A program made the position numbers and the translations under genes. Source: Halieaceae bacterium (lineage in GTDB: Bacteria; Pseudomonadota; Gammaproteobacteria; Pseudomonadales; Halieaceae). From it: DNA of 6,051 nucleotides. Each line of letters starts with the position of its first letter. The stretch's first letter is position 1. The stretch lies in the NCBI GenBank assembly GCA_003523185.1, contig DPGN01000064.1, positions 1 to 6,051 on the forward strand, written 5' to 3'. The notes below the pieces were generated by a model that saw nothing but the letters and a program-made list of their open reading frames with translations, was not told the DNA's origin and made no database searches. Positions 1 through 5,882 of this stretch are shown here, one piece after another.

Positions 1-791
1 AAGTCATCATAAATGATGAGTGCATCTTCGCCACGATCGCGATAGTACTCTCCCATGGTGCAACCTGCGAAAGGCGCAAGGTATTGCATCGCTGCAGGAT
101 CAGATGCGTTAGCTGCTACGACAATGGTGTGATCCATTGCACCGTGCTCTTCGAGCTTGCGCACGACCGACGCAACCGAGGAAGCCTTCTGGCCTACGGC
201 AACATAAATACACTTAATGCCAGTACCTTTCTGGTTGATGATGGCGTCGACCGCAATCGCTGTCTTGCCCACCTGACGGTCACCAATGATCAGCTCTCGC
301 TGTCCACGACCGATTGGCACCATGGCATCGATCGCTTTCAAGCCAATTTGTACAGGCTGATCAACCGACTGACGCGCGATAACCCCAGGAGCAATTTTCT
401 CAAGGGCATCGGTCATGGTGGTCTCGACAGCGCCCTTGCCATCGATTGGGTTACCCAGCGCGTCGACAACGCGCCCCTGCAGCTCAGGACCCACTGGAAC
501 CTCAAGGATTCGACCAGTACAGCGGCAGGTTTGCCCCTCGGCCAACTGTTTGTAGTCGCCCAGTACAACCGCACCGACCGAGTCACGCTCGAGGTTAAGG
601 GCCAGTCCAAAAACATTGCCCTCAAATTCAATCATCTCGCCGTATTGCACTTCGGTAAGACCGTGAATGCGGATGATGCCGTCCGTTACCGAGACGATTG
701 TGCCTTCGTTTGTAGCCTGCGATGCCACATCAAGTTGCGATATACGCTGCTTAATGATGTCGCTGATTTCTGAAGGATTCAGTTGTTGCAT
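1..791 (-). CDS. atpA: ATP synthase F1 subunit alpha, N-terminal half (partial)
   Basis: The alpha subunit is the non-catalytic nucleotide-binding subunit of F1 and alternates with beta in the cytoplasmic hexamer. The gene starts at ATG 791-789 and runs off the left edge after 263 complete residues; the family is usually about 510 long. The N-terminus MQQLNPSEISDIIKQRI is typical. A beta-barrel region (roughly residues 25-95) leads into the nucleotide-binding domain, with CTGRILEVPVG, the segment APGVIARQSVDQPVQ and the P-loop GDRQVGKT at residues 170-177. The sequence then continues through GQKAS and the block ending RDRGEDALIIYDD. The P-loop normally reads GDRQTGKT, so Val174 is unusual. 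The start lies 14 nt after atpH, with an AGAGGA Shine-Dalgarno in that gap. The arginine finger and C-terminal domain lie outside the window. Identification is near certain. Confidence 0.98.
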   Translation of the reverse strand, partial: MQQLNPSEISDIIKQRISQLDVASQATNEGTIVSVTDGIIRIHGLTEVQYGEMIEFEGNVFGLALNLERDSVGAVVLGDYKQLAEGQTCRCTGRILEVPVGPELQGRVVDALGNPIDGKGAVETTMTDALEKIAPGVIARQSVDQPVQIGLKAIDAMVPIGRGQRELIIGDRQVGKTAIAVDAIINQKGTGIKCIYVAVGQKASSVASVVRKLEEHGAMDHTIVVAANASDPAAMQYLAPFAGCTMGEYYRDRGEDALIIYDD

Positions 792-805
792 GACCGGTTC
801 CTCTG

Positions 806-1342
806 TCAAGATTTCAACGCAGTCGCAAGCTTGTGCAAGCGCCCACGAACTGAGCCGTCGATAACCATATCGCCGGATCGAATAATGGCTCCCCCAATTA
901 AGGAGGCATCTGTTTCAACAGTCATATCGACCGTTTTGCCTAACTTTGCGGTCAATGAGGCGGAGAGTTGCTCAATCGTCTCATCCGCCACATCAAACGC
1001 ACTCGTTACCGTGACGTTTGCCGCCGCATCGAGCGCTGATCGCAACTCAGCGAACAGCATCGCGACCTCACCTGAGAGGCCGAGACGGTGGTTTTCAGCC
1101 ATCACTGAAACAAACTGCGCGACACCCGCTGGAATATCGTCTCCCAGCACGGTCGCAACAGTTGCTGCGCGCTGGGATGCGGTCCTTGCAGGATCGTCGA
1201 GCACCTTGGCCACTGATGGCTCTGCGACTACCGCCGCAACGGTAGCCAATGCTTGGTGCCAGCTGTCGACAGCGCCGTTATCAACGGCGAACTGAAACGC
1301 GGCCCGCGCGTAAGGTCTCGCCAGTGTGGTTGGCTCGATCAC
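806..1342 (-). CDS. atpH: ATP synthase F1 subunit delta
   Basis: Delta (OSCP in mitochondria) sits on top of F1 and ties the alpha subunits to the b-subunit stalk, so it is part of the stator. The 178-residue length matches the family (177 in E. coli). The N-terminal helical domain begins with the usual LARPYARAAF (residues 8-17), and MAENHRL is at 81-87. The C-terminal family signature spans about 145-170, with SLIGG, IRSGD and VIDGSVRGRL recognisable. The start codon is GTG (1342-1340). It is supported by AAGGAG eight bases upstream and by the alignment of the N-terminus with other delta subunits; there is no better ATG. The gene follows the atpF stop by only 2 nt, and its Shine-Dalgarno lies inside the last atpF codons, suggesting coupled translation. 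The stop is TGA. Confidence 0.97.
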   Translation of the reverse strand: MIEPTTLARPYARAAFQFAVDNGAVDSWHQALATVAAVVAEPSVAKVLDDPARTASQRAATVATVLGDDIPAGVAQFVSVMAENHRLGLSGEVAMLFAELRSALDAAANVTVTSAFDVADETIEQLSASLTAKLGKTVDMTVETDASLIGGAIIRSGDMVIDGSVRGRLHKLATALKS

Positions 1343-1344
1343 GC

Positions 1345-1815
1345 TTACTGCTCCTTCACCAGCTGCTCAAGAAGGGCAGCGTGTTTGTCAGCATCGATTT
1401 CAGCTGCCAGCACTTTTTCAGCGCCCGCAATAGCCAGCGTACTGACTTGCGTTAAGAGCTGCTCTTTAGCTTGAGCTTTTTCGCGCTCCACTTCGGCAGA
1501 CGCTAGCTCTTTCACCCGATCCGCTTCTGCAACCGCAGCGACTTTTGCTTCATCGACAACCGTTGCTGCACGCTTGTTGGCAGCCTCGACGATAGCGGCA
1601 GCTTCTTTCTTCGCCTCTGACAGGCGGTCAACCGCTTCTTTTTGCGCAAGCTCAAGATCGTGACTAGCGCGGTCTGCTGCAGCCAAACCGTCGGCGATCT
1701 TTTGTTGACGCTCTTCCATAGCGGCTAAGATCGGCGGCCATACGTATCGCATGCAAAACGCAACGAACGCAATGAAGGCCAAGATCTGTCCGATAATGGT
1801 CAGATTAATGTTCAC
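1345..1815 (-). CDS. atpF: ATP synthase Fo subunit b
   Basis: Subunit b forms the homodimeric peripheral stalk that holds F1 against rotation. At 156 residues it has the same length as the E. coli protein. A single N-terminal membrane helix (about residues 5-27) begins MNINLTIIGQ and contains Cys21, followed by MRYVWPP at 22-28. Arg36 in the ERQ motif is the position conserved in E. coli. The rest is a long, Ala/Glu/Lys-rich helix that forms a right-handed coiled coil, ending with IAGAEKVL and a short delta-binding tail. The start is GTG (1815-1813), preceded by AGGAG with a 6-nt spacer. The first residues match the family, so a later start is unlikely. It lies 54 nt after atpE and 2 nt before atpH. 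Confidence 0.98.
   Translation of the reverse strand: MNINLTIIGQILAFIAFVAFCMRYVWPPILAAMEERQQKIADGLAAADRASHDLELAQKEAVDRLSEAKKEAAAIVEAANKRAATVVDEAKVAAVAEADRVKELASAEVEREKAQAKEQLLTQVSTLAIAGAEKVLAAEIDADKHAALLEQLVKEQ
1351..1356 (-). promoter_or_regulatory. Ribosome binding site for the GTG start of atpH, inside atpF
   Basis: AAGGAG forms the Lys-Glu codons just before the last sense codon of atpF and lies 8 nt upstream of the atpH GTG 1342-1340. Ribosomes ending atpF would uncover or reuse it, consistent with translational coupling. Confidence 0.75.
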
Positions 1816-1821
1816 AGTACT

Positions 1822-1826
1822 CTCCT
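1822..1826 (-). promoter_or_regulatory. Ribosome binding site for the GTG start of atpF
   Basis: AGGAG (extended AGGAGAG) stands 6 nt upstream of GTG 1815-1813. It is the strongest initiation signal near the N-terminus, which itself aligns with family members. Confidence 0.75.
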
Positions 1827-1869
1827 GTGGGTTTCAGCCCCGCCCGTCATGAGCGAGGAAACTAGGGTT

Positions 1870-2097
1870 TTAGCCTGCAACCACAAAGATGAGGTACATA
1901 GCGATACCAACACCAATAATGGGGATCGCATCAACCAGGCCCGCACCCAGGAAGAATGTGCCCTGTAGACGTGAAGCTAGCTCTGGCTGACGCGCGGAAC
2001 CTTCGATGAGCTTGCCGCCCAAGATACCCACGCCAATTGCAGCGCCCATGCCGCCCAAGCCCATCATGATCGCAGCTGCGATGTAGATCATTTCCAT
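1870..2097 (-). CDS. atpE: ATP synthase Fo subunit c (proteolipid)
   Basis: This is the 75-residue hairpin protein of the membrane rotor ring. Helix 1 (about 5-30) carries the glycine-rich stretch GAAIGVGILGG, which packs the helices. The polar loop has the invariant RQP at 36-38. Helix 2 carries the ion-binding carboxylate Asp56 in GLVDAIP. The residue after the carboxylate is Ala, and the carboxylate is Asp rather than Glu, so it looks proton-coupled rather than sodium-coupled (inference from known Na+ signatures). ATG 2097-2095 is chosen over the ATG two codons later because AGGAG lies 6 nt upstream of it. The N-terminus is about four residues shorter than in E. coli. The gene sits 39 nt after atpB. 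Confidence 0.98.
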   Translation of the reverse strand: MEMIYIAAAIMMGLGGMGAAIGVGILGGKLIEGSARQPELASRLQGTFFLGAGLVDAIPIIGVGIAMYLIFVVAG

Positions 2098-2136
2098 TGT
2101 TGTCTCCTATTGAGTCTAAGTATGGAAGTTCAGAAA

Positions 2137-3021
2137 TTAGTGGTCCTCGTGTGCCATGCTGAGGTACACGATAGTGAGGACCATGAAGATAAATGCCTGC
2201 AAGGTGATGACCAGAATGTGGAAAATCGCCCAACCAATCTGCAAGAGCGCAGCAGGCAACAACCAAAAGATGCCTGCGCTGAACAGTGCCGCAATCAAAA
2301 TGAAGATCATTTCACCAGCATACATGTTGCCAAACAGCCGTAAGCCCAGTGAGAAGGGCTTCGCGAGCAAACCAACCACTTCCATGAACAGATTGACTGG
2401 AATAAATGCCCAGTGGTTAAACGGGTTCATGGTGAGTTCTTTAACAAACCCAAAGCCTTTGACCTTAATGGAGTAAAAGAGCATCAGGACAAATACACCG
2501 ATCGCCATACCCATGGTGATATTGGGGTCTGTTGATGGCACGATTTTCTGGTACTCAACACCGGCCAACAACATGAGCTCTGGCACCACATCGACGGGTA
2601 TTAAGTCCATCAAGTTCATCAAAAACACCCAGACAAAAATAGTCAGTGATAGGGGTGCAATCAGTTTGTTGTTGCCATGGAAGGTGTCTTTAACCTGATT
2701 GTCGATAAACTCGACAATCATTTCGATAAAGTTGATCAGACCTGAAGGTGTCTCGGCAGAGGCGCGCACGGCAACCCAACGAAAGAGGGCACAAAAAATA
2801 ATACCTAGCCCGATGGACCATCCAAGAGAGTCCACGTGGATAGCATTGAATCCCATGGCAGCGATCTCATCGGCGCCATGAGCAAACGTCCAGTGACCAC
2901 CAGCAGCTACCGTTTCACCATCATAACGCTCAAAACCCTCAGGCAATTTACCGTAAGTGAGGTTCGTTAGGTGGTGGACGATGTAATCCGAAACCGTCTG
3001 TTCTTGACCAGCTGCAGCCAT
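2137..3021 (-). CDS. atpB: ATP synthase Fo subunit a
   Basis: Subunit a is the membrane stator that provides the two proton half-channels beside the c-ring. It has 294 residues, slightly longer than the E. coli protein (271). The essential arginine is Arg228 in SLGLRLFGNMYAGE. Glu237, matching E. coli Glu219, is in the same block, and the Gln of TLQAF is Gln275. The C-terminal helix ends ITLQAFIFMVLTIVYLSMA, as in E. coli. About five membrane helices are apparent, near residues 66-84, 122-143, 168-186, 205-250 (a broken pair) and 255-290. A roughly 60-residue polar N-terminus precedes the first helix. The start is ATG 3021-3019 with only a modest AGGG upstream. A perfect 10-bp inverted repeat and a 10-bp palindrome resembling the parS core lie within the gene (separate entries). 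Confidence 0.98.
   Translation of the reverse strand: MAAAGQEQTVSDYIVHHLTNLTYGKLPEGFERYDGETVAAGGHWTFAHGADEIAAMGFNAIHVDSLGWSIGLGIIFCALFRWVAVRASAETPSGLINFIEMIVEFIDNQVKDTFHGNNKLIAPLSLTIFVWVFLMNLMDLIPVDVVPELMLLAGVEYQKIVPSTDPNITMGMAIGVFVLMLFYSIKVKGFGFVKELTMNPFNHWAFIPVNLFMEVVGLLAKPFSLGLRLFGNMYAGEMIFILIAALFSAGIFWLLPAALLQIGWAIFHILVITLQAFIFMVLTIVYLSMAHEDH
2696..2720 (-). repeat. Perfect 10-bp inverted repeat within atpB
   Basis: Arms TGATTGTCGA (2696-2705) and TCGACAATCA (2711-2720) are exact reverse complements around a 5-nt loop. It lies in codons for MIVEFIDNQV. No U-tract follows in the direction of transcription, so it is not a typical terminator. Function unknown. Confidence 0.6.
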
Positions 3022-3043
3022 TCGATCTTGCCCTAATTAAACA

Positions 3044-3059
3044 ATCGCCCTAGCGCGAT
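3044..3059 (-). repeat. Hairpin in the atpI-atpB spacer
   Basis: The minus strand reads ATCGC-GCTAGG-GCGAT, a perfect 5-bp stem just after the atpI stop, followed by TGTTTAATTAGGG, which is moderately U-rich before the atpB start. It could be an attenuator, an RNA processing site or chance. It is too short to call a terminator. Confidence 0.25.
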
Positions 3060-3067
3060 GCTTTCCG

Positions 3068-3442
3068 TTAAACCACTTTGTCCTTCGCAGCCAGATAATA
3101 AAAAACCGGACTACTTACTAATACTGCTATCGCGCCCATGAAGATCGCTCCGGGCTGCGGATCTGTCGCTGTAGCGAACCAAAGACCAAACAACAGTGCG
3201 CTGAGACTAAATTTTGCTATCCCCAGTAAGGTTGGTGCTTGCGCACCAAACCTGCTGAACATGCTGGTCGCAAGCCATGCCTGGGGCAGTCCAATAATGA
3301 CCGCTCCTACCCACACCGCTAACGCTGCATCACCACCGAGAAAAAACCAAACACCAGCAGAAAGTGCGGCTATCAAAACACTGGTAAATACCAAGGCCTT
3401 GGCGAAGTGGTGAGCCAGCATTGTTCGCGTGTACTCGGCCAC
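3068..3442 (-). CDS. atpI: ATP synthase accessory protein AtpI
   Basis: AtpI is a small membrane protein encoded first in many atp operons and implicated in c-ring assembly and in Mg2+ or Ca2+ uptake. The 124-residue product has four predicted membrane helices, near residues 14-35, 39-60, 72-92 and 98-118. Lys77 at the start of helix 3 (GIAKFSLSALLFG) recalls the family's GEAFK region. Sequence conservation in this family is weak, so the call rests mainly on size, topology and position immediately before atpB. The start GTG (3442-3440) is preferred over the ATG at codon 8 because GGGAG sits 6 nt upstream of the GTG, while the ATG has no good ribosome site. A 46-nt spacer with a small hairpin separates it from atpB. 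Confidence 0.9.
   Translation of the reverse strand: MAEYTRTMLAHHFAKALVFTSVLIAALSAGVWFFLGGDAALAVWVGAVIIGLPQAWLATSMFSRFGAQAPTLLGIAKFSLSALLFGLWFATATDPQPGAIFMGAIAVLVSSPVFYYLAAKDKVV
3232..3249 (-). repeat. 7-bp inverted repeat with GCAA tetraloop within atpI
   Basis: In the mRNA sense TTGGTGC-GCAA-GCACCAA forms a perfect 7-bp stem closed by GCAA, which fits the GNRA tetraloop class. It lies in codons for the loop between membrane helices 2 and 3 (GAQAPT). No U-tract follows. Confidence 0.5.
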
Positions 3443-3448
3443 TTAGCA

Positions 3449-3453
3449 CTCCC
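3449..3453 (-). promoter_or_regulatory. Ribosome binding site deciding the GTG start of atpI
   Basis: GGGAG lies 6 nt upstream of GTG 3442-3440. The alternative ATG at 3421-3419 has only a poor GAG at long distance, so the GTG start is favoured. Confidence 0.65.
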
Positions 3454-3480
3454 ACATTTTCGGGTTCTCAAGCGCGCGCA

Positions 3481-3509
3481 AGTCTATTCGAATTGCCTAA
3501 GCGCATCAA
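3481..3509 (-). promoter_or_regulatory. Candidate sigma-70 promoter of the atp operon
   Basis: In the 86-nt parB-atpI spacer the minus strand carries TTGATG (3509-3504), a 17-nt spacer, and TAGACT (3486-3481). Each hexamer matches four of six consensus positions at the optimal spacing. Transcription would begin near 3474, giving a leader of about 30 nt before the atpI GTG. The bases just after the -10 are TGCGCGCGCT, a GC-rich discriminator of the kind found in stringently controlled promoters. This is inferred from pattern only. Readthrough from parAB is also likely because no strong terminator precedes it. Confidence 0.4.
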
Positions 3510-3521
3510 CAAAGCAAAATG

Positions 3522-3535
3522 CCAATTTTTATTGG
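3522..3535 (-). repeat. Small inverted repeat at the parB stop codon, possible weak terminator
   Basis: On the minus strand CCAAT-AAAA-ATTGG forms a perfect 5-bp stem with a 4-nt loop that contains the TAA stop of parB. It is followed by CATTTTGCTTTG. The stem is short and AT-rich, so at best it is a weak terminator or a 3'-end stabiliser. It lies immediately upstream of the candidate atp promoter. Confidence 0.25.
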
Positions 3536-4410
3536 ATACGATTTAAAATTCCGTCAAGCACGTCTAGGTCGCTGTACTGTATGACCAGCTTGCCACGGCC
3601 ATTTTTATTTTCGATGACCACTTTGGTGCCAAAACGCTCAGAGAGTTGTCGCTCCAGCCGGTCGATATCAGGATCTTTCCGCTGCGGAGCTGTATCAACA
3701 GCTGGCGCTAACATGGCTTTTACAAGCGCCTCTGTTTGTCTGACTGACAACTTGCTGTCCACAACTTTTCTTGCCGCGCGAACCTGATCTCCGCCATCCA
3801 ATGCCAGAAGCACCTTTCCGTGACCCGCATCAATTCGACCGTGTTCCAACATCTCCGACACTTCACGCTCGAGGGACAGCAGCCGCATCAAATTAGCAAT
3901 GACCGGGCGTGATTTACCCACAGCTGTTGCAACCTCTTGCTGAGATAAATCAAATTCGGTCTGCAATCGCTTTAGCGCTCGGGCTTCTTCAAGTGGATTG
4001 AGGTTTTCGCGCTGGATGTTTTCTATCAGCGCCATTGCGATCGCTGTTTCATCGCTGATATCGCGGACGATAGCCGGGATCGTATCTAAGGCGGCCAGCT
4101 GACTGGCTCGCCAGCGTCGCTCGCCAGCCACAATTTCGTAACGATCTGCACCAATAGATCTCACAACAATCGGCTGCATGACACCTTGGGCTTTAATGCT
4201 GTCGGCCAGCTCTTGTAACGCGGCTTCGTCAAAATCAATTCGAGGCTGATATTTACCGCGTTGTAAAAACTCCAGTGGTAATTGACGAAGATCGCCGTCC
4301 CCTGGTGATGTTGTGCTCGCTTCTGCCGTGCCCACCGATGCTTTTTTGGTCAGGTCGGTCCCTAGCAGCGCGTCAAGGCCGCGATTTAACTTTCGCTTTT
4401 TCGTGTTCAT
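3529..4410 (-). CDS. parB: Chromosome partitioning protein ParB (Spo0J family)
   Basis: ParB is a CTP-dependent sliding clamp that loads at parS sites near the origin and works with ParA to segregate the chromosome. It has 293 residues, typical of chromosomal ParB. The N-terminus NRGLDALLG (9-17) is the conserved ParA-interacting peptide. The CTPase domain shows GVMQPIVVR at 76-84, the GERRWRA box at 96-102 and ENIQRENLNPLEEA from 130. A helix-turn-helix follows at about 155-180 (LSQQEVATAVGKSRPVIANL), and residues about 246-293 form the C-terminal dimerisation domain. ATG 4410-4408 is preceded by AGGAAAGG. It is separated from parA by 78 nt. The stop codon lies in a small inverted repeat. 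Confidence 0.97.
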   Translation of the reverse strand: MNTKKRKLNRGLDALLGTDLTKKASVGTAEASTTSPGDGDLRQLPLEFLQRGKYQPRIDFDEAALQELADSIKAQGVMQPIVVRSIGADRYEIVAGERRWRASQLAALDTIPAIVRDISDETAIAMALIENIQRENLNPLEEARALKRLQTEFDLSQQEVATAVGKSRPVIANLMRLLSLEREVSEMLEHGRIDAGHGKVLLALDGGDQVRAARKVVDSKLSVRQTEALVKAMLAPAVDTAPQRKDPDIDRLERQLSERFGTKVVIENKNGRGKLVIQYSDLDVLDGILNRIQ

Positions 4411-4488
4411 TCGCCTTTCCTGAGCACTTGTCGTTCCCTTACGCCATGTTTCATCGTGTCACTGTCCGTCATATTACCGACCGAAATA

Positions 4489-5247
4489 TCACTGTCGACG
4501 TGAAAATTCTTCAGCAAGCGCCATGTACGCACGCGCGCCTCTTGAATATCGGTCATAAACAATCCCGGGTTCCCCATGACTTGGTGCCTCTGCGAGTCGC
4601 ACATTCCTCGGGATCACTGTCCGATAAACAAGATCACCAAAGTGGCTGAATAATTGCTCCGATACCTCTGTTGTCAGCGAATTTCTGGGATCATACATCG
4701 TTCGAAGAATTCCCTCGATTTCAAGATCAGGATTAACTGTCTCGTTGATCCGGCGAATGGTATTCAACAAGGCAGACAGCCCCTCAAGAGCGAAGTACTC
4801 ACACTGCATGGTGATGAGAATAGAATCACAAGCCACCATCGCATTAACGGTCAGCATGTTTAGAGAGGGGGGGCAGTCGATTAAGACAAAGTCAAATGAT
4901 GCATCACCTTGATGCAGCCCTTGCTTCAATCGCTTTTCTTTACCCTCAACCTCTATGAGCTCTACCTCTGCCGCCGTCAGGTCTCCATTTGCCGGCAAAA
5001 CAGAGAACTTACCTGTGGGCGACTCGACCAAACACTCAGAAAGCGATGCTTCTGCGAGCAAAAGATCAAGCACAGATAGCTCTAGTCCATTTTTTTCTAT
5101 GCCAGACGACATGGTGGCATTGCCCTGAGGATCTATATCCACCAATAGCACGCGCTTTCCCATCTGCGCCAACGAAGCAGCCAGGTTGACGCTTGTTGTT
5201 GTCTTACCAACGCCACCTTTTTGATTGGCTACGGCAATTATTTTCAT
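4489..5247 (-). CDS. parA: Chromosome partitioning ATPase ParA (Soj family)
   Basis: ParA is a deviant-Walker ATPase that binds the nucleoid as an ATP dimer and is released by ParB, driving origin separation. The 252-residue product has no N-terminal helix-turn-helix, as expected for the chromosomal type. The deviant Walker A is KGGVGKTT at residues 10-17, with signature Lys10 and catalytic-site Lys15. Switch I is LVDIDPQGN at 35-43 (Asp39), and Walker B is VLIDCPP at 121-127 (Asp124). The C-terminal part has YDPRNSL, PRNVRLAEAPS and SRGARAYMALAEE, all typical. Its ATG (5247-5245) overlaps the rsmG stop in ATGA. Only a weak GAG is present upstream, so translation probably depends on coupling to rsmG. 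Confidence 0.97.
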   Translation of the reverse strand: MKIIAVANQKGGVGKTTTSVNLAASLAQMGKRVLLVDIDPQGNATMSSGIEKNGLELSVLDLLLAEASLSECLVESPTGKFSVLPANGDLTAAEVELIEVEGKEKRLKQGLHQGDASFDFVLIDCPPSLNMLTVNAMVACDSILITMQCEYFALEGLSALLNTIRRINETVNPDLEIEGILRTMYDPRNSLTTEVSEQLFSHFGDLVYRTVIPRNVRLAEAPSHGEPGIVYDRYSRGARAYMALAEEFSRRQ

Positions 5248-5882
5248 TTTTTGTTCTCACCACGACGCAGCACAACTAACTGCCTCAATTCATCTAACCC
5301 GGGTACCACCAGATCGATTTGTTCGCTGATCTCTACAGATGCACTTAAATCTGCAATTTCAGTATCAACCGTTTGAGACTTCATAGCGAGCCAAACACCC
5401 TCCGTATCAAGTAAATGCGCTGTCAGATGACACATTCGATTTAAATCAGCGAATGCCCGACTCATCACAACATCGAAACCTTGATCTGGTTGGTAAGTCT
5501 CAGCTCGCCCCTCGACAATACTGACATTGTCTAACCTCAGTTGTTGGCGGACCTGATAGAGGAAACGGGTTTTCTTGCCGTTACTGTCCAGTAATACAAA
5601 CTCTTTATCAGGGAAACACAGCGCCAAAGGAATACCTGGTAGGCCTGCGCCTGTGCCGACATCACAAAGTCGCTGACATGAACTGAGATACGGCACCAGG
5701 GTAAGACTGTCGAGGACGTGTTTAATCACCATGTCCTTGGGACGCCGCACGGCTGTCAGGTTGTAGGGTTTATTCCATTTATGGAGCAAGGTGACGTAAT
5801 CCGTTAACGGTTCTGCTAACGCCATTTGTATATCGAGAGCCTTAAGCCCTCGTGTCATTTGATCGAATAAGCGTTCAACCAT
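5244..5882 (-). CDS. rsmG: 16S rRNA (guanine-N7)-methyltransferase RsmG (GidB)
   Basis: RsmG uses S-adenosylmethionine to methylate N7 of G527 (E. coli numbering) in 16S rRNA; loss gives low-level streptomycin resistance in several bacteria. The 212-residue length is close to E. coli (207). LHKWNKPYNLTAVR at 33-46 and the HVLDSL block at 55-60 are family hallmarks. The SAM-binding motif I is DVGTGAGLPGIPLAL at 74-88, followed by LLDSNGKKTRFL (97-108) and SRAFADL (141-147). ATG 5882-5880 fits the E. coli N-terminal length; ATG at codon 9 is possible but would shorten the first helix. No Shine-Dalgarno is evident. The start lies within the last codons of mnmG (8-nt overlap), so reinitiation after mnmG is likely. 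Its TGA overlaps the parA start. Confidence 0.97.
   Translation of the reverse strand: MVERLFDQMTRGLKALDIQMALAEPLTDYVTLLHKWNKPYNLTAVRRPKDMVIKHVLDSLTLVPYLSSCQRLCDVGTGAGLPGIPLALCFPDKEFVLLDSNGKKTRFLYQVRQQLRLDNVSIVEGRAETYQPDQGFDVVMSRAFADLNRMCHLTAHLLDTEGVWLAMKSQTVDTEIADLSASVEISEQIDLVVPGLDELRQLVVLRRGENKK

Noticed and set aside
84..773. Long plus-strand open frame (229 codons) opposite atpA
   Set aside because: It is the antisense of the clearly conserved atpA frame, with no recognisable domain and no family-like composition. High-GC third positions of atpA explain its openness.
1228..1245. 6-bp inverted repeat CTACCG/CGGTAG in atpH
   Set aside because: Short stem within an Ala/Val-rich coding stretch; several such repeats are expected by chance in 6 kb.
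783..1295. Plus-strand open frame of 170 codons opposite atpH
   Set aside because: Ser/Ala/Thr-rich antisense shadow of the Ala-rich atpH gene; no motif or ribosome site.
1931..2266. Minus-strand open frame of 111 codons across atpE and atpB
   Set aside because: Out-of-frame shadow spanning the atpB-atpE junction, with no similarity that I recognise.
3443..3457. Tiny leader frame ATG TGG GAG TGC TAA ending directly at the atpI GTG
   Set aside because: Only four codons, it overlaps the Shine-Dalgarno itself, and is easily produced by chance.
3753..3763. DnaA-box-like CTGTCCACA in parB
   Set aside because: Seven of nine matches, isolated and inside a coding region; no cluster of boxes or AT-rich unwinding region, so the origin is not in this window.
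4407..4604. Minus-strand open frame of 65 codons bridging parA and parB, ending in ATGA with parB
   Set aside because: The overlap with the parB start is tempting, but most of it lies out of frame within conserved parA codons and it has no family features. The 78-nt spacer alone is not convincingly coding.
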